A stretch of DNA of 64,000 nucleotides from Bradyrhizobium sp. WSM1417 (lineage in GTDB: Bacteria; Pseudomonadota; Alphaproteobacteria; Rhizobiales; Xanthobacteraceae): assembly GCF_000515415.1 (NCBI RefSeq), contig NZ_KI911783.1, positions 6,745,831 to 6,809,830 of the forward strand, given 5' to 3'. Position numbers and translations under genes: made by a program. This document shows positions 32,761 through 41,385 of this stretch, piece after piece. Under the pieces are notes generated by a model. The model worked only from the letters and a program-made list of their open reading frames with translations, was not told where the DNA came from and ran no database searches. Every line of letters begins with the position of its first letter. Positions within the stretch are counted from its first letter, which is position 1.

Positions 32761-33945
32761 ATGCGCCGTATGCCAAACGACACCATCATCGTCAGCGTTG
32801 GGTCCCAGCAATTCGTGACCGAGTTCGGGGACCCGGGCCTGCCGAACGACGGCCGCGGCGGCAGCGACAAGATGATCGCGACCGTCGATGGGAGCAACGC
32901 GGTCCTGGTATTCGTTGGCGACGACCAGACCCTGCAGGGACATTCTCACGGCGGAAACGACCATCTCGCTGCGACCGTCACAGGCTTCGGCGATTACGTG
33001 TTCGTCGACGGCGACGCGCAGGCGATGTCCGGCCACGCCCGTGGCGGCAACGATGTGCTTCATGTCGATGCATCGACATCGATCTACGCGACCCTCGGTG
33101 TTTTTGGCGATGCCGAAACCGCGATGTCGGCCGACACCAGGGGCGGCAATGACGTCGTCATTGCATCGATGGGAAACAGATCGTCCGGCGCGTTCAGCGG
33201 AGACTCCGGCAGTTCGATGAGCGACCATGCGCATGGCGGCAATGATATCCTCAACGTGACCCAGGCCGGCAGTTACGGCGGCGCTTCGATATCGGGCGAC
33301 GCCCTCGTGTCCATGAGCGGCGATGCGCGCGGCGGCAACGACATCCTCAGCTACACCGTCGGTGCCGCAGCCCAATCCGGCGGCGCGTCTCTGGTTGGAG
33401 ACGCCGGCTACATGAGCGACGGAGCCCGTGGCGGCAACGATATCCTGATCGCGGCCGTCGACGGCAACCCGGACTCCACGTCCATCGTGCTCGTCGGAGA
33501 TGCCACGAACATGTCAGGCAACGCGCATGGCGGAGATGATATTCTTCTCGGCAGCAGCCGCAATGATTTGCTGTATGGCGATGCACAGACCTACGCCCCG
33601 TTCACGGCCGGCTCGATCACGGGCGGCAAGGACATGCTGAATGGCGGTCGCGGAAATGACCAGCTCTGGGGCGGACCGAACGACGACCGATTCGTCTTCA
33701 ACAAGGGCTCGGGCCTCGACGTGATCAACGATTTCGATCAGGGCAACAAGGCTGTCGGCAGCACGGCGCAAGAGCATGACTTAATCAACGTGCACGATTA
33801 CGGCTTCGCGGACTGGGCAGCGCTGAAAAACCTGATCAGAGATGACAGCACGGGAAACGCGGTGATCCACCTGACGGCGACCGATACGATCACGCTGGAG
33901 GGGCTCCATACCGCGGATCTCCATGCAAAGGATTTCATTGTATGA
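32761..33945 (+). CDS. RTX-like repeat protein (394 aa)
   Basis: No signal peptide at the N-terminus. Seven long repeats of 28-40 residues each contain a [A/S/T]-[H/R]-G-G-N-D-x-[L/V/I] core (HSHGGNDHL, HARGGNDVL, DTRGGNDVV, HAHGGNDIL, DARGGNDIL, GARGGNDIL, NAHGGDDIL) preceded by G-D-A-x-x-M-S. A classical RTX tail follows (NDLLYGDA, MLNGGRGNDQLWGGPNDDRFVF, then INDFDQG). The GGxGxD-type loops bind calcium outside the cell, and such proteins usually leave by type I secretion with a C-terminal signal. No type I exporter genes are in the window. ATG 32761 or 32770. Confidence 0.8.
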   Translation: MRRMPNDTIIVSVGSQQFVTEFGDPGLPNDGRGGSDKMIATVDGSNAVLVFVGDDQTLQGHSHGGNDHLAATVTGFGDYVFVDGDAQAMSGHARGGNDVLHVDASTSIYATLGVFGDAETAMSADTRGGNDVVIASMGNRSSGAFSGDSGSSMSDHAHGGNDILNVTQAGSYGGASISGDALVSMSGDARGGNDILSYTVGAAAQSGGASLVGDAGYMSDGARGGNDILIAAVDGNPDSTSIVLVGDATNMSGNAHGGDDILLGSSRNDLLYGDAQTYAPFTAGSITGGKDMLNGGRGNDQLWGGPNDDRFVFNKGSGLDVINDFDQGNKAVGSTAQEHDLINVHDYGFADWAALKNLIRDDSTGNAVIHLTATDTITLEGLHTADLHAKDFIV

Positions 33946-33955
33946 GAGAGCATTC

Positions 33956-35059
33956 ATGCGCGTTGTGATCTGCGGCGGCGGCGTGATCGGCGCCTGCACC
34001 GCCTGGTTTCTTCGACGTCAGGGCATCGATGTCATCGTCGTGGAACGAACCGAGGTCGCGGCCGCAGCATCAGGCAAGGCGGGCGGCTTCCTCGCGCGCG
34101 ACTGGTGCGAGGGCTCGCCGCTCGATGCGCTGGCGCGACGGAGCTTTGCGATCCATGCGCAGCTGCCGGACGAGATCGCAGGCGATTGGGGCTATCGCCC
34201 GATGAGCGCTTATAGTGGCTTCGTTGCTGCCGCTGGCCATCCGCGCCGGGATGCACCGTCTGCGCTCGGCTGGCTCAGCAACGGCGTCATCATCGCGCAG
34301 CGCATCGGCACGACGGAGACCACTGCGATCGTTCACCCCAAAAAATTCACCTCGGCCGTGATGAACGCGGCGCTCGCGCAAGGCGCCGAGTTTCGTCCCG
34401 GCCAGGTGACCGGTATCATGCGCGATGCGGACGGCACGACCGCGACGGGAGTCGAGGTCGACGGCCGCATCGTCCAGGCGGACGCCGTCATGATCGCGAT
34501 GGGACCATGGTCGCTGCTCGCCGCGCAATGGATGAGCCTGCCCGCCGTCTACGGCCAGCGCAGCCCTAGCATCGTGTACGACACCGGCACGGATGTGCCG
34601 GCCGATGCGCTGTTCCTGGAGTCTGAAGAGAATGGCAGTGCCGTGTCGATCGAGGTCTTTCCTCGCGCTGACGGCAGCACACATATCACCGCTCTCTCCG
34701 ACATCGCGCCGCTTCCGCTCGATCCAGCTGCCGTGACGCCGGACCACGACGCGATCGCGCGCCTGCAAACCACGTCCGAGCGGCTGTCGCCCCTGTTCCG
34801 CTCCGAGAGGATCATTGCGCAGCAAGCCTGCTTCCGGCCGGTGACACAGGACGGCCTGCCGCTGATCGGCAAGGTGCCGCAAAGTGAAGGTCTCTATGTT
34901 GCGACCGGGCACAATGTGTGGGGCATCCTGAATGCGCCCGCCACGGGCGAGGTCATGGCGCAACTGATCGCGGAGGGTGCGACGCGCAGCGTCGACATCG
35001 CGCCATTTGATCCGGCCCGGCTCGCGCCGCTCGACCCATCGCTGCTGCAAGCGCGCTGA
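33956..35059 (+). CDS. FAD-dependent oxidoreductase, D-amino acid oxidase (DAO) family (367 aa)
   Basis: An FAD-binding Rossmann motif opens the protein (VVICGGGVIGACTAWFLRRQGIDVIVVER), then ASGKAGGFLARDWC, the place of the FAD-contact loop. The C-terminal FAD motif is RPVTQDGLPLIGKVPQSEGLYVATGHNVWGILNAPATGE. DAO-family enzymes oxidise amines or amino acids; the substrate is unknown. It starts 10 bp after the RTX-like gene and precedes an amino acid ABC system, so a role in amino acid use is plausible. Confidence 0.87.
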   Translation: MRVVICGGGVIGACTAWFLRRQGIDVIVVERTEVAAAASGKAGGFLARDWCEGSPLDALARRSFAIHAQLPDEIAGDWGYRPMSAYSGFVAAAGHPRRDAPSALGWLSNGVIIAQRIGTTETTAIVHPKKFTSAVMNAALAQGAEFRPGQVTGIMRDADGTTATGVEVDGRIVQADAVMIAMGPWSLLAAQWMSLPAVYGQRSPSIVYDTGTDVPADALFLESEENGSAVSIEVFPRADGSTHITALSDIAPLPLDPAAVTPDHDAIARLQTTSERLSPLFRSERIIAQQACFRPVTQDGLPLIGKVPQSEGLYVATGHNVWGILNAPATGEVMAQLIAEGATRSVDIAPFDPARLAPLDPSLLQAR

Positions 35060-35299
35060 ACCATCGTTGCTCATCGACCGTCGTTGTGCGCGCCTGCCAC
35101 AGCGGCGCATGCCCACCGACGAAATCTGCATGCCTACGCGTGAAACGGGTCCGGCAGCTTTCCTGCCCGCTATTTGCGCAGCGCTAGACTTTAGTCCGTG
35201 CCTCACGATCCTGAACGCGGTTTCACTTGCCGAGAATGTCTCCGCCGGTATAGTCGCGGCATAATGGCTCATAAGAGGCCTGTTAAGGGAGAGAACAAG

Positions 35300-36541
35300 A
35301 TGAAGAAACCGCTCTCTGTTGCGTTGCGACTAACACTCGGTACCGCCGCGGCCGCTGTGTTGATGACGTCAGGCGCGGCACTTGCAGCCGATCCGATCAA
35401 GATCGGTGTGATCGCGGAAGCACAGGCGATCGCCGGCGCCTCCATCCCTCAGGCGGCACAGCTCGCCGCCGACGAGATCAACGCCAATGGCGGTGTCGAC
35501 GGCCGCAAGATCGAGATCGTCTCTTACGACAATCACTCGTCCTCGGCAGATTCGGTGCGCGCATTCCAGCGCGCGGTAAACGAGGACAAGGTCAACGCGG
35601 TCATCGCCAGCTACATCAGCGAAGTCGTGCTGGCACTGGAGCCCTGGGCCTCGCGGCTGAAGACGCCGTTCGTCACGCCCGGTGCCGCGTCCAACGAGAT
35701 CAGCAAGAGCGTGCATGCCGACTATGAGAAGAACAAGTACACCTTCCACGGCTATCTGACCTCCGCCGCGCTGGCGCTTTCGGTCTGCGACGGCGCCAAG
35801 GACCTGCTGGTCGACAAGATGCACATGAAGACCGCCGTCATCATGAGCGAGGACGCCGCCTGGACCAAGCCGCTCGACATCGGCTACGAGGAATGCCTGC
35901 CCAAGATCGGGCTGAAGGTGCTCGACCACATCCGCTTCTCGCCTGATACCACCGACTTCACGCCGATCTTCAACAAGATCGAAGGCTCCAAGCCCGACGT
36001 GATCATCACCGGCATCTCCCATGTCGGCGTGCAGCCGACGGTGCAGTGGAAGAACCAGCAGGTGCCGATTCCGATGTTCGGCATCGCCTCGCAGGCCACC
36101 AACGAGACCTTTGGCAAGGACACCAATCAGGCGGCCGAGGGCGTGCTCTACCAGGGCGTCTCCGGGCCAGGCGTCGCGGTGACGCCGAAATCGGTGCCGT
36201 TCGCCGAAGCCTTCAAGAAGAAGTTCGGCAACTATCCCTCCTATGCCGGCTACACCGCCTATGACGAGGTCTACTACATCGCCGACGCCGTGAAGCGCGC
36301 CGGCTCGACCGACGCCGACAAGCTCGTCGATGCGTTGGAGAAGACCGACTGGGAAGGCACGATTGGCCGCGTCCAGTTCTACGGCAAGGACGATCCGTTC
36401 ACGCACTCGATCAAATACGGCAAGGGCCTGATCACCGGGCTGATGCTGCAATGGCAGGGCGGCAAGCAGAGCGCGGTCTGGCCCAAAGAAGTCGCCAAGG
36501 TCGACATCAAGTTCCCGAGCTTCATCAAGCTCTCGAACTAG
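35300..36541 (+). CDS. Branched-chain amino acid ABC transporter receptor 1 (413 aa)
   Basis: Signal peptide to GAALA (about residue 30), then the periplasmic binding fold of the LivJ/LivK type: [39 protein letters not shown] and [11 protein letters not shown]. It captures the ligand for the LivH-LivM-LivGF transporter encoded just downstream. It is closely related to the second receptor at 39970, with long identical stretches such as [18 protein letters not shown] blocks. AAGGGAGAG precedes ATG 35300. Ligand not deducible; amino acids or related compounds are likely. Confidence 0.92.
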   Translation: MKKPLSVALRLTLGTAAAAVLMTSGAALAADPIKIGVIAEAQAIAGASIPQAAQLAADEINANGGVDGRKIEIVSYDNHSSSADSVRAFQRAVNEDKVNAVIASYISEVVLALEPWASRLKTPFVTPGAASNEISKSVHADYEKNKYTFHGYLTSAALALSVCDGAKDLLVDKMHMKTAVIMSEDAAWTKPLDIGYEECLPKIGLKVLDHIRFSPDTTDFTPIFNKIEGSKPDVIITGISHVGVQPTVQWKNQQVPIPMFGIASQATNETFGKDTNQAAEGVLYQGVSGPGVAVTPKSVPFAEAFKKKFGNYPSYAGYTAYDEVYYIADAVKRAGSTDADKLVDALEKTDWEGTIGRVQFYGKDDPFTHSIKYGKGLITGLMLQWQGGKQSAVWPKEVAKVDIKFPSFIKLSN

Positions 36542-36550
36542 CAGGACACG

Positions 36551-36573
36551 CTCCCGGGACCAGCTCCCGGGAG
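36551..36573 (+). promoter_or_regulatory. Stem-loop between receptor and permease genes
   Basis: CTCCCGGGA (36551-36559) pairs with TCCCGGGAG (36565-36573), 5-nt loop, no U run. Such a hairpin after a receptor gene usually protects its mRNA and reduces read-through, giving more receptor than permease. Confidence 0.6.
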
Positions 36574-36645
36574 CTTCCACATGCGGCCTCCGCAGCACGT
36601 TGCTCCAGCAACATCGTCTCTCATAAATCAGATTGCCAATCCTAG

Positions 36646-37521
36646 ATGCGTGCTTTCCAGATTCTGATCGATGGCTTTGCCATCAGCGCTCTCTATGCTC
36701 TCGGTGCCACCGGCTTCACGCTGATCTTCGGCGTGTCCGGCGTCCTCAACCTCTCCCACGGGGCCATCATGGTGGCGGCAGCGGTGGCGGCCTGGGCCGC
36801 CGCCAGCATCCTGAATGTCGGCACCTATGCCGGCGCACTGATCGGCGTCGGTGTCGCTCTCCTCACCTCCTTTGCGACCTATTTCGCGGTGGTGAAGCCG
36901 ATCCAGGACTCCCGGCGCATCCCGAATGAAGAGAAGGAGATCTTCGTCCTCACCGGTACGCTGCTGTGGGGGATCATGATCCAGGAGGTGATCGCTTATT
37001 TCTTCACCAACAACGCCAAAACCGTGCTGCCCATCGTCGAGGGCGTGGTCGAGATTCTCGGCGTCCGCACGCCCAGCAACGAGATCTTTACCGCGATCGT
37101 GTGCTGCTTCGTCATCGCGCTGTTGTGGCTCCTGGTGAACCGCACCCGCACCGGCAAGGCGGTGCTGGCGGCCTCGATGAACCCGCGCGGCGTCACCCTG
37201 CTCGGCCTCGAGCTCACCAACATCTACGTCGTGGTGTGGGCGATCTACGGCATTCTCGCCGGCATCGCCGGCGTGCTGCTCGGAATGTTCCTCGGGGTCA
37301 GCTCCTACAGCGTCGGACCGCTGACCGCGAGTGCGTTCTCGATCGTCGTGCTCGGCGGCCTCGGCAGCGTCTCCGGCTCGCTGATCGCGGCCTTCGTGGT
37401 CGGCTATCTCGAAACGCTCACGGCTTATCTGGTCTCGCCGGCCTACCGCACCATTCCGGCGCTGCTGCTGCTCGTGTTCGTGATGTACATCCGGCCCCAG
37501 GGCCTTCTGGGGAGGCGCTGA
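36646..37521 (+). CDS. livH: Branched-chain amino acid ABC permease, LivH type (291 aa)
   Basis: Eight or so membrane helices. Family signs: FQILIDGFAISALYALGATGFTLIFGVSGVLNLSHGAIM at the start, the MNPRGVTLLGLE cytoplasmic loop that contacts the ATPase, and VVLGGLGSVSGSLIAAFVVGYLE near the end. It forms the membrane channel with LivM. Its TGA is separated from the livM ATG by 1 nt. Confidence 0.93.
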   Translation: MRAFQILIDGFAISALYALGATGFTLIFGVSGVLNLSHGAIMVAAAVAAWAAASILNVGTYAGALIGVGVALLTSFATYFAVVKPIQDSRRIPNEEKEIFVLTGTLLWGIMIQEVIAYFFTNNAKTVLPIVEGVVEILGVRTPSNEIFTAIVCCFVIALLWLLVNRTRTGKAVLAASMNPRGVTLLGLELTNIYVVVWAIYGILAGIAGVLLGMFLGVSSYSVGPLTASAFSIVVLGGLGSVSGSLIAAFVVGYLETLTAYLVSPAYRTIPALLLLVFVMYIRPQGLLGRR

Positions 37522-37522
37522 G

Positions 37523-38449
37523 ATGGCCAGCTTCTTTACGACACGCCTGTTCTTCATCTCGTTCGCGCTCGTCGTTATCGCGGCAACGCTGCCGCTCTAC
37601 GTCTCCGGCTACGTACTCGGGCTTCTCACCGTCGCCTTCTATTTCGGCGTGTTCGCGATGGCGTGGGACCTGCTGTTCGGCTTCGCCGGCGAAGTCAATT
37701 TCGGGCCGACCTTCCTGATCGGCGTCGGCGCCTACACCGCCGGCATCCTGAATGCCCAGTTCGGCTGGTCGGTTTACGCTTGCATCGTGCTCGGCGCGCT
37801 CGCCTCAGTCATCGCCGGCCTGGTGCTGGCGCTGCCGGCGCTCCGGGTGCGCGGACCGTATTTCGGCCTGACCACGCTGGTCGCGGTGTTGATGCTGCAG
37901 AATTTCATCGTGGTGTTTGCCGACCTCACCGGCGGCGAGATCGGGCTGACCATTCCCGACGTCATCTCCATCAATGCCGGTGTCAACTACTGGATCGCGC
38001 TCGGCTTCATGACGATCTCGGCGGCCATTCTTTATGGCCTGTCGCAATCGCCTGTTGGCCTGGTGCTGCAAGCCAGCGGCCAGGATCCGGTGCAGGCCGG
38101 CGCGCTCGGCTTCAACATCGTCAAGCACAAGCTCGCCGCCTTCATCGTCAGCGCGTTCTTCTCAGGGTTATCGGGGGCGCTGCTGGTATTCTATTTCGGT
38201 ACCGCCTCAGTCGGCACCGTCGTCGACGTCGCGGTCGGCGTCAACGTGATCGTCTCCGCCGTGCTCGGCGGCCGGCGTACCGTGCTTGGCGCGGCGCTGG
38301 GCGCGATCTTCCTGATCGTGGCCGGCGAGTTCCTGCGCCCGACCGGCGAGCTTGCGACCTTCATCGTTTCGGCCGTCGCTCTGCTCGTCGTGCTGTTCTT
38401 CCCCGGCGGCTTCCTCGGAGCGGCCCTCTCGCGTGAGGCGCGCTCGTGA
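37523..38449 (+). CDS. livM: Branched-chain amino acid ABC permease, LivM type (308 aa)
   Basis: Partner permease of LivH. Conserved segments: MAWDLLFGFAGEVNFGPTFLIGVGAY, RVRGPYFGLTTLVAVLMLQNF, and VVDVAVGVNVIVSAVLGGRRTVLGAALGA. About ten membrane helices. Its stop overlaps the ATG of the ATPase gene by 1 bp, so the three genes are translationally linked. Confidence 0.93.
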   Translation: MASFFTTRLFFISFALVVIAATLPLYVSGYVLGLLTVAFYFGVFAMAWDLLFGFAGEVNFGPTFLIGVGAYTAGILNAQFGWSVYACIVLGALASVIAGLVLALPALRVRGPYFGLTTLVAVLMLQNFIVVFADLTGGEIGLTIPDVISINAGVNYWIALGFMTISAAILYGLSQSPVGLVLQASGQDPVQAGALGFNIVKHKLAAFIVSAFFSGLSGALLVFYFGTASVGTVVDVAVGVNVIVSAVLGGRRTVLGAALGAIFLIVAGEFLRPTGELATFIVSAVALLVVLFFPGGFLGAALSREARS

Positions 38450-39930
38450 TGGATATGCGATCTTCAAACCGGGCCGTGCTCGAAGTCCGCGGCCTGACCA
38501 AGCGCTTCGGCGGATTGACGGCCGTGAAGAACCTCGGCTTCGAGGTCAATAGCGGCGAGATCTTTGGGCTGATCGGGCCGAACGGCTCGGGCAAGTCGAC
38601 CGCGATGAAGAGCGTGATGGGCATCGAGCGCCCGACATCAGGCGAAGTGATCTTCGAGGGCGAGGACGTCGCCGGTCTTCCCGCGCACAAGATCGCGCGC
38701 AAAGGCTTTGGCATGGTGTTCCAGCATTCGCGGCCGCTGAACCGGCAGACCGTGCTGGAGAACATCATGGTCGCGCTGCTGCCGGACAGCCTGTTCATGC
38801 TGTTTCCGGACAAGGCGCTGGTCGAGCGCGCCAAATGGATCGCCGACCGCGTCGGCCTCGGCAACGTGATGAACCGCCGCCCGCCAACGCTGCCCTTCGC
38901 CGACCTGCGCCGGCTCGAGCTGGCAAAGGCGATCGCGCGTGACCCCAAGGTGGTGCTGGTGGACGAGCCCTTTGCCGGGCTGACGCGAGCGGAGGTCGAA
39001 ATCTTCTCCGACCTGATCCGCAGTTTTCGCGACGAGGGCCGCGCGGTGATGCTGGTCGACCACAACGTCAAGAGCGTCGCGGCGCTGGTCGACCGCGTGC
39101 TCGCGATGTATCTCGGCGAGGAGATCGTCACCGGCAAGGCCGATGACGTCATGAAGAACGAGACGGTGCGGCGGGTCTATCTCGGCGGCGCCATCGAGAC
39201 CCATGCGCGGCCCGAGACCAGCTTCAAGGACAAGGTGCCGCTGCTCCAGGTCGAGAATGTCAGCGTGTTCTACGGCAAGGCGCAGGCGCTGGAGAACGTC
39301 TCGATCCACGTCCACGAGGGCGAATTCGTCTCGATCGTCGGCCTCAACGGCGCCGGCAAGACCACGTTGTTCAACACCATCTCCGGCTTCCTGCCTTATA
39401 GCGGCGAGATCGTGCGCAACGGCGAGAAGCTGCGCGGCACGACGCCGGCCAAGATTGCCCGCAGCGGCCTCGTGCAGTGCCCGGAATCGCGCGAGCTGTT
39501 CGGCGAGATGTCGGTGCGCGAAAACCTCGATCTCGGCGGGCAACATCTGGCCGACGACAAGCGCGCGACACAGCTCGCCTGGCTGTTCGAGCTGTTCCCG
39601 ATCCTGAAGGAGCGTCAGGGCCAGATGGCGCAAACGCTCTCCGGCGGCGAGCAGCAGATGCTGGCGATCGGCCGCGCGCTGATGATGCAGCCGCAGATCC
39701 TGATCCTGGACGAGCCGACGCTGGGCCTCGCCCCCGTCATCCTCGAGCTCTTGTCCAAGGCCCTAACGAGGCTGCGGCAGACGACGTCGATCACGGTGCT
39801 GCTCGGCGAGCAGAACGTGACCTTCGCGCTGCCGCATGCCGACCGCGTCTATGTGCTCGAACATGCAAGGATCGTCTGGGAGGGCGATCCCGGCCGCTTC
39901 GCCGCGGAGGCTGGCGCCGATTTTCTGTAA
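38449..39930 (+). CDS. Fused LivG-LivF ABC ATPase (493 aa, two nucleotide-binding domains)
   Basis: Two complete ABC domains lie in one chain. Domain 1 (about residues 8-245, LivG-like): Walker A GPNGSGKS, Walker B VVLVDEPFAGL, with a degenerate signature (PFADLRRLELAKAI in place of LSGGQ). Domain 2 (about 262-493, LivF-like): Walker A GLNGAGKT, signature LSGGEQQML, Walker B ILILDEPTLGL. LivG and LivF are normally separate proteins that form a heterodimer; here they are joined by a short linker. ATG 38449 (GTG 38446 possible). It powers LivHM. Confidence 0.92.
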   Translation: MDMRSSNRAVLEVRGLTKRFGGLTAVKNLGFEVNSGEIFGLIGPNGSGKSTAMKSVMGIERPTSGEVIFEGEDVAGLPAHKIARKGFGMVFQHSRPLNRQTVLENIMVALLPDSLFMLFPDKALVERAKWIADRVGLGNVMNRRPPTLPFADLRRLELAKAIARDPKVVLVDEPFAGLTRAEVEIFSDLIRSFRDEGRAVMLVDHNVKSVAALVDRVLAMYLGEEIVTGKADDVMKNETVRRVYLGGAIETHARPETSFKDKVPLLQVENVSVFYGKAQALENVSIHVHEGEFVSIVGLNGAGKTTLFNTISGFLPYSGEIVRNGEKLRGTTPAKIARSGLVQCPESRELFGEMSVRENLDLGGQHLADDKRATQLAWLFELFPILKERQGQMAQTLSGGEQQMLAIGRALMMQPQILILDEPTLGLAPVILELLSKALTRLRQTTSITVLLGEQNVTFALPHADRVYVLEHARIVWEGDPGRFAAEAGADFL

Positions 39931-39969
39931 GTCATCAACATCAACAAAAACAAGCAAAGGGAAACGACC

Positions 39970-41211
39970 ATGCGACCATTGATGAATTTGAGCAGCAGCT
40001 TTCTCCTCGCCTCCGCGCTGGCGCTATGCCTTGCCGCTCCCGCCTACGCGCAGTCGAACGAGCCGATCAAGATCGGCGTCATCGCCGAAGTGCAGTCGAT
40101 CGCTGGCGCCGCGACGCCCGGCGGCGCGCAGATCGCCGCCGACGAGATCAACGCCAAGGGTGGCATTCTCGGCCGCAAGATCGAGATCGTGACCTACGAC
40201 AATAAGAGCTCCTCGGCAGACTCGGTGCGCGCGTTCCAGCGCGCGGTGAGCGAGGACAAGGTCTCCGCCGTGATCGCAAGCTATATCAGCGAGGTCGTGC
40301 TGGCGCTCGAGCCCTGGGCGGCGCGGCTGAAGATGCCGCTGATCACCCCCGGCGCGGCATCGAACGAGATCACCAAGGCGATCCATAACGACTACGAGAA
40401 GAACAAGTACACCTTCCACGGCTATCTGACTTCGGCCGCGCAAGCGCAGCTCGTCTGCGACGCCGCCAAGGATCTGCTGGTCGACAAGCTCAAGTTCAAG
40501 ACGGTCGCGATCATGAGCGAGGACGCCGCCTGGACCAAGCCGCTCGACGTCGGCTACGAGGCCTGCCTTCCGAAAGCGGGCCTCAAGGTCGTCGAGCATG
40601 TGCGGTTCTCGCCTGACACCACCGACTTCACGCCGATCTTCAACAATATCGAGGGCAAGAAGCCTGACGTGATCGTCACCGGCATCTCGCATGTCGGCGT
40701 GCAGCCGACGGTGCAGTGGAAGAACCAGCAAGTGCCGATCCCGATGTTCGGCATCAGCGCGCAGGCGCTGAGCCCGACCTTCTGGAAAGACACCAATGGC
40801 GCCGCCGACGGCGTCCCGTCGCTGGCGGTCGCAACGCCCGACGTCGCCGTGACCTCCAAGACGAAACCGTTCGCGGCGGCGTTCAAGGCCAAGTTCGGCT
40901 CGCCGCCGGCCTATACCGGCTACACCGCCTATGACGAGGTCTATTTCATCACCGAGGCGATCAAGCGCGCGGGCTCGACCGATCCGGACAAGATGGTCGC
41001 TGAACTCGAAAAGACCGACTACGAGGGCACGATCGGCCGCATCCAGTTCTACGGCAAGGACGACGAGTTCACCCACGGCATCAAGTCCGGTCCGACGACC
41101 GTATCCGGTCTGGTCTTCCAGTGGCAGGACTCGAAGCAGGTCGTGGTCTGGCCCGAGAAGATCGCGGAAGGCAAGCTGAAGTTTCCGAGCTTCGTGAAGC
41201 TGTCGCAGTAA
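39970..41211 (+). CDS. Branched-chain amino acid ABC transporter receptor 2 (413 aa)
   Basis: Signal peptide to AYAQS, then [20 protein letters not shown]. Same length and very similar sequence to receptor 1 at 35300 (shared [29 protein letters not shown] and PMFGI). The two genes bracket livH-livM-livGF, so one transporter probably uses two receptors with different ligand ranges. Differences cluster after the PMFGI motif ([15 protein letters not shown] here, ASQATNETFGKDTNQ in receptor 1), near the usual ligand cleft. A strong terminator follows. Confidence 0.92.
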   Translation: MRPLMNLSSSFLLASALALCLAAPAYAQSNEPIKIGVIAEVQSIAGAATPGGAQIAADEINAKGGILGRKIEIVTYDNKSSSADSVRAFQRAVSEDKVSAVIASYISEVVLALEPWAARLKMPLITPGAASNEITKAIHNDYEKNKYTFHGYLTSAAQAQLVCDAAKDLLVDKLKFKTVAIMSEDAAWTKPLDVGYEACLPKAGLKVVEHVRFSPDTTDFTPIFNNIEGKKPDVIVTGISHVGVQPTVQWKNQQVPIPMFGISAQALSPTFWKDTNGAADGVPSLAVATPDVAVTSKTKPFAAAFKAKFGSPPAYTGYTAYDEVYFITEAIKRAGSTDPDKMVAELEKTDYEGTIGRIQFYGKDDEFTHGIKSGPTTVSGLVFQWQDSKQVVVWPEKIAEGKLKFPSFVKLSQ

Positions 41212-41261
41212 TACGCCAGACTGGGCACCGGGCTCGGTACCGAGCGCCCCATCGCCTTTGC

Positions 41262-41297
41262 AAGGCCCGTCGCTCCAGCCGCGACGGGCCTTTGTTT
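41262..41297 (+). terminator. Rho-independent terminator of the liv operon
   Basis: A perfect 12-bp stem, AAGGCCCGTCGC (41262-41273) with GCGACGGGCCTT (41281-41292), 7-nt loop, then TGTTTTGT. Confidence 0.88.
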
Positions 41298-41385
41298 TGT
41301 GCAGAACGCCACTGGTACGCTGTCATCCGTGGACCCATCCTGCGATCCTGCCGTTAACCTCCCATGCGTGGGCCGGAGCAGCCAG

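Noticed and set aside
35369..36598. Long minus-strand frames opposite both Liv receptors (also 40024-41076 and 44149-45282)
   Set aside because: All three have the same shadow composition ([17 protein letters not shown]), mirror-imaged from the real receptor genes.
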